Below are positions 14,780-19,363 of a stretch of DNA of 19,363 bases, in pieces. The translations under genes were made by a program, and so were the position numbers. The stretch's first letter is position 1. Every line of letters starts with the position of its first letter. The stretch lies in contig JAEWPH010000276.1 of assembly GCA_023460715.1 (NCBI GenBank), positions 1 through 19,363 of the forward strand, in the 5' to 3' direction. This stretch comes from Pseudomonadota bacterium. Lineage in GTDB: Bacteria; Pseudomonadota; Gammaproteobacteria; Burkholderiales; Burkholderiaceae_C. Below the pieces are notes generated by a model that had not been told where the DNA came from, did not search any database, and saw nothing but the letters and a program-made list of their open reading frames with translations.

Positions 14780-16975
14780 TCAGGCGGCGGCTGCGGCGGG
14801 ACCGGCGCGCGGCGCAGGGGTATCGCCCCAGGCGCCGGCCGTGTGGCTGCGTGCCCAGTCCAGCAGCGCATCGGCCGGCATCGGCCGGGCGAAGAGAAAG
14901 CCCTGCAGCTCGTCGCACTGCATGGCCCGCAGGATGTCGCGCTGGCCCTGCGTTTCGACGCCTTCGGCCACCACGCGCAGCCCCAGTGCGTGCGCCAGGC
15001 GCACCACGGCGTCGACCACGGCGCGGGCGTCTTCCTGGTGCTCCAGATCGGCCACGAAGCTGCGGTCGATCTTGAGCTGCTGCACCGGCATGCGGCGCAG
15101 GTAGCTCAGACTCGAGTGGCCGGTGCCGAAGTCGTCGATGGACAGCGAAATGCCGATGCGCTCCAGCTCTTCCAGCGTGCGCTGGGTGGCCTGCGTGTCC
15201 TCCATGGCCACCGATTCCGTGATCTCGCACAGCAGCTGCGATGGGTCCACGCCGTGCTCCTGCAGCGCCTGGGCGATGCGCCGCGCCAGGCCGGTCTCGC
15301 GCAGCTGGTGGACCGACAGGTTGATGGCCACCGGCATCTGCAGGCCCTGCGCATGCCACTCGGCGATCTGGCGGCAGGCCTCGTCGATCACCCAGTTGCC
15401 CAGCGGGTTGATGAGGCCGGAGCGCTCTGCCAGTGCGATGAACACCGACGGGCTCACGGGACCCCGGGTGGGATGCTGCCAGCGCAGCAGCGCTTCGACC
15501 CCGCGGGCACCGCCGCGCGCGCCGTCGATCTTGGGCTGGTAGTGAAGCGCCAGCTGTCGGCTGGCGTCGCCCAGCGCGCGGCGCAGGTCACTCTTGAGCT
15601 CCAGCAGGTTCGTGGCGTCCGACCGCATCGATTCCTCGAACAGCGCGTAGCCATTGCCGCCTGCGCGCTTGGCGGCATACATGGCCGCATCCGCATGGGC
15701 CATGAGCTTGTCGCGCTCGCCGTGGTCCGGGTAGACGACCACACCGATGGAGCACGAGATCTGCACCTGCCGGCCCGCCAGGTCGAACGGCTGCGCCATC
15801 GACGCGAGGATGCGCTCGGCCACGCCCCCGCATTCCGGCACGCTGCCCACGTTCTCCAGCAACAGCACGAACTCGTCGCCGCCCACGCGTGCGACGGTGT
15901 CGCTGTCCCGCGCATCGCCATGCAGGCGCTGCGCGGCCTGGGCCAGGATGGCGTCGCCGAAGGCATGGCCGAACGAGTCGTTCATCGGCTTGAAGCCATC
16001 CAGATCGACGAAGAGCACCCCCAGCCGTTCGGTGACCTTGCGGTGGTTGGCGCGGTCCAGCCGGAGCAGCGCCTGCGCCAGGCGGTCTTCGAACAGCAGG
16101 CGGTTGGGCAGGCCGGTCAGCGGATCGGCGAAGGCCTGCTTCTGCAGGGCCGCGTTAGCGCGGGTGAGCTGGTCGTTGCTTTCCTGCAGGGAGCGCGTGA
16201 GGGCGCGTGCGGTGCTCTGCAGGCGCGCGTCCAGGATGGACGTGAACAGCGTGCTGATGAGCAGCATGCCCGTGGCGAGCACGATCACCGCGGTCAGCCC
16301 GGAGCCGCCCAGCGCGTTGGCGCTGGTGCAGACGGTGCCTAAGGGAAAGTCGGCCGCCGCCATGCCGGTGTAGTGCATGCCGCAGATGGCCGCAGCCATG
16401 ACCACGGAGGCCAGCATCTGGAAGGCCGGGCGGCGCGGCCCGTGCACCTTGCGCAGCAGCTGGAAGAGGGCCAGCGCCGAAGCGGAGGCCAGCACCGCGA
16501 TGAGGACCGAGGCCCCTACGACCCACGGGCGCCATACGATGGGCAGCGACATGTCCAGCGCCTGCATGCCGATGTAGTGCATCGCGCTGATGCCGCCGCC
16601 CATGGCCAGCGCACCCCAGACGAGGTGGCGCCGCCGGAAGGCCGGCATGCTGGCCAGGGCCAGTGCGATACCGGACGCGCCCACCGCAGCCAGCCAGGAC
16701 AGCAGGGTCAGCAGACTGGTGAACCCGAGCGCGATGGGCAGCCGGAACGCCTGCATGCCCAGAAAGTGCATGCTCCACATGCCCGAACCCATCACGACCG
16801 AGCCGGCCACCCACCAAGCCAGGCCGCTGCGCCGTTCGGAAGTACGTACGCGCCGCGCCAGGTCCAGCGTGACATACGACGCCAGCAGCGCGATGCCGAA
16901 CGACGCCGCCACCACGGGCGGGTCGTAGCTGGCAGGCATGAAGCCTGTCGCGGCGGTGAGAAGGGCGGAAGACAT
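14780..16975 (-). CDS. MHYT-sensor GGDEF-EAL protein (c-di-GMP synthesis and breakdown)
   Basis: A 731-residue inner-membrane signalling protein. The N-terminal seven-helix MHYT domain (about 15-250) has its three motifs at 69-74 (MHFLGM), 132-137 (MHYIGM) and 200-205 (MHYTGM). These are proposed to hold metal and sense O2, CO or NO. A linker helix (about 250-280) leads to a GGDEF domain with an intact active site, G365-G-D-E-F369, and product-inhibition site R356xxD359. The EAL domain begins near 455. It retains E494-A-L, D614-D615 ([15 protein letters not shown]) and EGVET 671-675, so it is probably also active. The protein could therefore make or degrade c-di-GMP depending on signal. The start has no good ribosome site; ATG encoding Met13 is an alternative. 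Family precedents are P. aeruginosa MucR and NbdA. It diverges from fumC across an FNR-like box. Confidence 0.94.
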   Translation of the reverse strand: MSSALLTAATGFMPASYDPPVVAASFGIALLASYVTLDLARRVRTSERRSGLAWWVAGSVVMGSGMWSMHFLGMQAFRLPIALGFTSLLTLLSWLAAVGASGIALALASMPAFRRRHLVWGALAMGGGISAMHYIGMQALDMSLPIVWRPWVVGASVLIAVLASASALALFQLLRKVHGPRRPAFQMLASVVMAAAICGMHYTGMAAADFPLGTVCTSANALGGSGLTAVIVLATGMLLISTLFTSILDARLQSTARALTRSLQESNDQLTRANAALQKQAFADPLTGLPNRLLFEDRLAQALLRLDRANHRKVTERLGVLFVDLDGFKPMNDSFGHAFGDAILAQAAQRLHGDARDSDTVARVGGDEFVLLLENVGSVPECGGVAERILASMAQPFDLAGRQVQISCSIGVVVYPDHGERDKLMAHADAAMYAAKRAGGNGYALFEESMRSDATNLLELKSDLRRALGDASRQLALHYQPKIDGARGGARGVEALLRWQHPTRGPVSPSVFIALAERSGLINPLGNWVIDEACRQIAEWHAQGLQMPVAINLSVHQLRETGLARRIAQALQEHGVDPSQLLCEITESVAMEDTQATQRTLEELERIGISLSIDDFGTGHSSLSYLRRMPVQQLKIDRSFVADLEHQEDARAVVDAVVRLAHALGLRVVAEGVETQGQRDILRAMQCDELQGFLFARPMPADALLDWARSHTAGAWGDTPAPRAGPAAAAA

Positions 16976-17042
16976 GACGGAGGAGCGTGTGCAATAGAGG
17001 CGGGTCAGGCGTCTGCCTTTCTCATACGCAGGCCCTGCCTGT

Positions 17043-17056
17043 TTGGTTTACATCAA
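17043..17056. promoter_or_regulatory. FNR/Anr-type box
   Basis: TTGGT-TTAC-ATCAA matches TTGAT-N4-ATCAA at nine of ten fixed positions. Its centre is 74 bases upstream of the GGDEF-EAL ATG and 250 bases upstream of fumC. Relative to the best minus-strand -10 the centre is near -35, not the ideal -41.5, so the mode of action is unclear. Confidence 0.45.
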
Positions 17057-17135
17057 GTAACAAAAGATTGGAAACAGGTGCGGAGCGTGGGCATGGCAGG
17101 AGCAAACAGGAAGCCTGGGGCGGCTGGTTGCTTTG

Positions 17136-17154
17136 GAAATGAGAATGGTTTCTC
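17136..17154. promoter_or_regulatory. Weak Fur-like box upstream of fumC
   Basis: GAGAA (17141-17145) and TTCTC (17150-17154) are perfect arms. The left side TGAGAAT matches six of seven bases of a Fur repeat unit, but the whole 19-mer matches only about 11 of 19. It lies about 145 bases upstream of fumC and just before a -10-like TATGCT. The context, iron-free fumarase plus FecI-like sigma factor, makes Fur control plausible. Confidence 0.32.
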
Positions 17155-17191
17155 TTCCGCGCTATGCTCTTCGGCTGCGCCCGCTGCTCCA

Positions 17192-17226
17192 GGATTTGCC
17201 GGTGCAACCGGTGTTAACGGCAATCC
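17192..17226 (+). other. Imperfect hairpin in the presumed fumC leader
   Basis: GGATT-T-GCCG (17192-17201) pairs with CGGC-AATCC (17218-17226), nine pairs with one bulged T and a 16-base loop. It ends 73 bases before the fumC ATG. No U-tract follows. A regulatory role is unproven. Confidence 0.35.
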
Positions 17227-17299
17227 GGCGCCGCGGGCGTCCTCACCATTGCTGCGCCTTCGCTTTTTTCCATCACCTTCATTCCCAGGAATGCCTGCC

Positions 17300-18685
17300 A
17301 TGACCATCCGTACCGAACGTGACACCTTTGGACCCATCGACGTCCCCGCACACCGACTGTGGGGCGCGCAGACGCAGCGCTCGCTGCAGAACTTCGACAT
17401 CTCCGGCGAGCAGCAGCCGCGCGAGATCATCAAGGCGCTGGCCCAGGTGAAGCGGGCATCGGCCCAGGTGAACCACGCGCTGGGCCTGCAGGACGCGCGC
17501 AAGACCGAGGCCATCGTGGCCGCCGCTGACGAGGTGATTGCCGGCAAGCACCCGGAAGAATTTCCGCTGGTCGTCTGGCAGACCGGCTCGGGCACGCAGA
17601 CCAACATGAACGTCAACGAGGTGCTGGCCAACCGCGCCAGCGAGATCCTCGGCGGCGAGCGGGGCGAGGGCCGCCTCGTCCACCCCAACGACGATGTGAA
17701 CCGCAGCCAGTCCAGCAACGACGTGTTCCCCACGGCCATGCACGTGGCGGCGGTGGAGGCGCTCACGCACCGCCTGCTGCCGGCCATCGCCAAGCTGCGC
17801 GCCACGCTGGAAGCCAAGGCACAGGCCTTCGACGGCATCGTGAAGATCGGCCGCACGCACCTGCAGGATGCGACGCCGCTCACGCTGGGTCAGGAGATCT
17901 CGGGCTGGGTGGCCCAGCTGGCGCACGGCGAGAAGCACGTGCGCGATGCGCTGCCGCATCTGTACGAGCTGGCCTTGGGCGGCACCGCCGTGGGCACCGG
18001 CCTGAATGCGCCCAAGGGCTACGCCGAAGGCGTGGCGAAGGAGCTGGCTGCGCTCACCGGGCTGCCGTTCGTCACCGCGCCGAGCAAGTTCGAGGCGCTG
18101 GCCTCCGTGGATGCGCTGGTGCATGCGCATGGCGCGCTCAAAACGCTGGCGGCCAGCATGATGAAGATCGCCAACGACGTGCGCTGGCTCGCCAGCGGCC
18201 CGCGCAGCGGTATCGGCGAGATCAGCATTCCTGAGAACGAGCCCGGCTCGTCCATCATGCCGGGCAAGGTGAACCCCACGCAGAGCGAGGCCGTCACCAT
18301 GCTGGCCGCGCAGGTCTTCGGCAACGACGTGGCCATCAACTTCGGCGGCGCCTCCGGCAACTTCGAGCTGAACGTGTTCCGCCCGATGGTGGCCCACAAC
18401 TTCCTGCAGAGCGTGCGCCTGCTGGCGGACGGCATGGTCAGCTTCAACGACCACTGTGCCGTCGGCATCGAGCCCAACCGCGAGCGCATCGGCGAACTGG
18501 TCAGCCGCTCGCTGATGCTGGTGACGGCGCTCAACACGCACATCGGCTACGACAAGGCGGCCTTCATCGCCAAGAAGGCGCACAAGGAGGGCTCGTCGCT
18601 GCGCGAAGCGGCCATCGCCTCGGGCCACGTCACGGGCGAGCAGTTCGACCAGTGGGTGGTGCCGGAGAACATGGTCGGCCGCTGA
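17300..18685 (+). CDS. fumC: Fumarate hydratase, class II (iron-independent)
   Basis: 461 residues, the normal length for the FumC tetramer of the aspartase/fumarase superfamily. It converts fumarate to L-malate without an iron-sulfur cluster, so it stays active under oxidative stress or iron limitation. Signature [11 protein letters not shown] is at 316-326 with catalytic Ser318 on the mobile loop. The general-acid region [10 protein letters not shown] contains His187. Substrate-binding [14 protein letters not shown] (95-108) and [11 protein letters not shown] (138-148) are intact. I chose ATG 17300 because AGGA lies nine bases upstream and [13 protein letters not shown] is the expected N-terminus; in-frame ATG 17291 abuts the AGGA directly. 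The upstream region has FNR- and Fur-like sites. The ECF sigma gene follows after 40 bases with no terminator, so co-transcription is possible. Confidence 0.96.
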   Translation: MTIRTERDTFGPIDVPAHRLWGAQTQRSLQNFDISGEQQPREIIKALAQVKRASAQVNHALGLQDARKTEAIVAAADEVIAGKHPEEFPLVVWQTGSGTQTNMNVNEVLANRASEILGGERGEGRLVHPNDDVNRSQSSNDVFPTAMHVAAVEALTHRLLPAIAKLRATLEAKAQAFDGIVKIGRTHLQDATPLTLGQEISGWVAQLAHGEKHVRDALPHLYELALGGTAVGTGLNAPKGYAEGVAKELAALTGLPFVTAPSKFEALASVDALVHAHGALKTLAASMMKIANDVRWLASGPRSGIGEISIPENEPGSSIMPGKVNPTQSEAVTMLAAQVFGNDVAINFGGASGNFELNVFRPMVAHNFLQSVRLLADGMVSFNDHCAVGIEPNRERIGELVSRSLMLVTALNTHIGYDKAAFIAKKAHKEGSSLREAAIASGHVTGEQFDQWVVPENMVGR

Positions 18686-18725
18686 CCGCCAGGCCTGATG
18701 CCCGCTGCGCTCCCTTGAACCCCTC

Positions 18726-19363
18726 ATGACCGCCCGGACAGGTTCCTTCTCCCTGCTCGCCAGCTTCCAGGCCAGCTATGCCGACCTGGTGCGCTATCTG
18801 GCGCGCCGCACCGGCAGCGCCGAGTCCGCGCGCGATGTGGCGCACGACACCTGGCTGCGGGTGGCCGACATGGCAGCGCGCGGTCAGGGCCCGGCGCTGG
18901 CCTGCGAGGACGAGGCGCGGGCGTATCTCTTCGCCATGGCGCGCAACCTGGTGATCGATCAGCAGCGCCGGCAGGGGCTGGAGCTTCGCCATGCAGCCAT
19001 GCCGGCGCACGGCGGTGCCCACACGCCCGACGTGGAGGAGGCGGCCATGTACGGGCAGGCCATCGCCGCGGTGGAGGCGGCGCTGGCGGGATTGCCGGAC
19101 CGGGTACGGCAGGTCTTCCTGCGCAGCCGGGTCCATGGCGAGGACCAGGGCGCGCTGGCGGCCGAATTCGGCGTGTCGCGCAACATGATCGAGCGCGACA
19201 TGATCCGCGCCATGGACGGGGTGCAGCGCGCGCTGGAGCAGTGGAGGGCGGGCCACCGTCCGCCGGATCTGGCGACGGAGGGGGCTGCGCCTGCGCCCCG
19301 GGCGGGCCGGCGCCGGTCGCTGGCGGCGATGCTGGGCGTGGCCGGCCTCGCCATGGGCGGAGT
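18726..19363 (+). CDS. FecI-like ECF sigma factor with C-terminal hydrophobic extension, 3' end missing
   Basis: 212 codons to the window edge with no stop. Region 2 spans about 14-85 (FQASYADLVRYLARRTG, ARDVAHDTWLRV, YLFAMARNLVIDQQRR). Region 4 spans about 115-170 (LAGLPDRVRQVFLRSRVHGE, LAAEFGVSRNMIERDMIRAM). This is the FecI pattern, used for cell-surface signalling in siderophore uptake. Such proteins usually end near residue 170-175. Here the frame continues through a Pro/Ala linker (about 175-191) to a basic patch, RAGRRR (192-197), and a hydrophobic stretch, SLAAMLGVAGLAMGG. This looks like the start of a membrane anchor. It may be a sigma factor fused to a FecR-like anti-sigma domain, or just a long tail. 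The start ATG has no clear Shine-Dalgarno sequence; an in-frame stop at 18696 limits any extension. Confidence 0.85.
   Translation, partial: MTARTGSFSLLASFQASYADLVRYLARRTGSAESARDVAHDTWLRVADMAARGQGPALACEDEARAYLFAMARNLVIDQQRRQGLELRHAAMPAHGGAHTPDVEEAAMYGQAIAAVEAALAGLPDRVRQVFLRSRVHGEDQGALAAEFGVSRNMIERDMIRAMDGVQRALEQWRAGHRPPDLATEGAAPAPRAGRRRSLAAMLGVAGLAMGG

Larger units (their letters stand above)
16976..17299. promoter_or_regulatory. Divergent regulatory region between the MHYT protein and fumC
   Basis: 324 bases with no convincing gene. It contains an FNR/Anr-like box (17043-17056), a Fur-like palindrome (17136-17154), a -10-like TATGCT (17163-17168) and a leader hairpin (17192-17226). On the minus strand TATGAG (17026-17021) is the best -10 for the GGDEF-EAL gene. 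The frame of fumC stays open through this region, but the composition and the absence of family sequence argue against coding. Confidence 0.5.

Noticed and set aside
14683..14871. 63-residue N-terminal extension of the class I fumarase
   Set aside because: The residues are Pro/Arg-rich, overlap the 3' end of the GGDEF-EAL gene and do not resemble fumarase. The conserved protein starts at 14682.
13198..15075. 625-residue plus-strand frame opposite the class I fumarase
   Set aside because: His/Gly/Val-rich shadow of the minus-strand gene; no recognisable domain.
16373..17299. Open reading frame upstream of and in frame with fumC, including ATG 17093
   Set aside because: It overlaps the GGDEF-EAL gene on the other strand, contains no FumC-family sequence, and looks like non-coding leader. 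FumC length is already complete from 17300.

Overview
The window is GC-rich, densely coded chromosomal DNA from a betaproteobacterium. The organism is most likely a member of the Comamonadaceae, Acidovorax or a close relative. I infer this from the protein sequences, the order tig-clpP-clpX-lon, two copies of a short palindromic repeat that resembles ones I recall from Acidovorax-type genomes, and the presence of both fumarase classes. No phage, insertion sequence, CRISPR array or plasmid function is visible.

Layout. (1) Positions 1-3651 hold the 3' end of a periplasmic adaptor gene and a complete RND efflux permease, translationally coupled. (2) Positions 3744-9843 hold the protein-quality-control block: tRNA-Leu(UAG), trigger factor, ClpP, ClpX and Lon. 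A very stable UUCG hairpin lies before tig. Heat-shock-like promoter motifs with identical 13-nt spacers precede clpP and lon. A strong Rho-independent terminator separates clpP from clpX. (3) Positions 9940-10608 hold a tRNA cluster, Gly(GCC)-Cys(GCA)-Gly(GCC)-Leu(UAA). Its two Gly genes are identical and each is followed by a terminator hairpin. (4) Positions 10623-11888 hold an unrecognised conserved-type protein that begins 14 nt after tRNA-Leu, then a YgjP/M48-like metallopeptidase. (5) On the minus strand, positions 11938-16975 hold murI, a class I [4Fe-4S] fumarase, and an MHYT-GGDEF-EAL membrane protein for cyclic-di-GMP turnover. (6) Positions 17300-19363 (plus strand) hold the class II iron-independent fumarase fumC, followed 40 nt later by a FecI-like ECF sigma factor. 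The sigma frame runs past its normal end into a hydrophobic segment cut by the window edge.

How the genes fit together. Trigger factor folds nascent chains while ClpXP and Lon degrade damaged or regulatory proteins. This grouping is standard for proteobacteria, but the terminator inside clpPX and the separate promoters suggest independent control. The right end is the most interesting part. An iron-sulfur fumarase and an iron-free fumarase flank a c-di-GMP protein whose MHYT sensor domain is proposed to detect O2, CO or NO. The 324-bp divergent intergenic region (16976-17299) holds an FNR/Anr-like box (9 of 10 consensus positions), a weaker Fur-like palindrome and a leader hairpin. With an iron-uptake-type sigma factor directly downstream of fumC, this suggests, as an inference only, an oxygen- and iron-responsive switch between fumarases. 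The sigma factor may be a sigma/anti-sigma hybrid, but the window ends before this can be decided.
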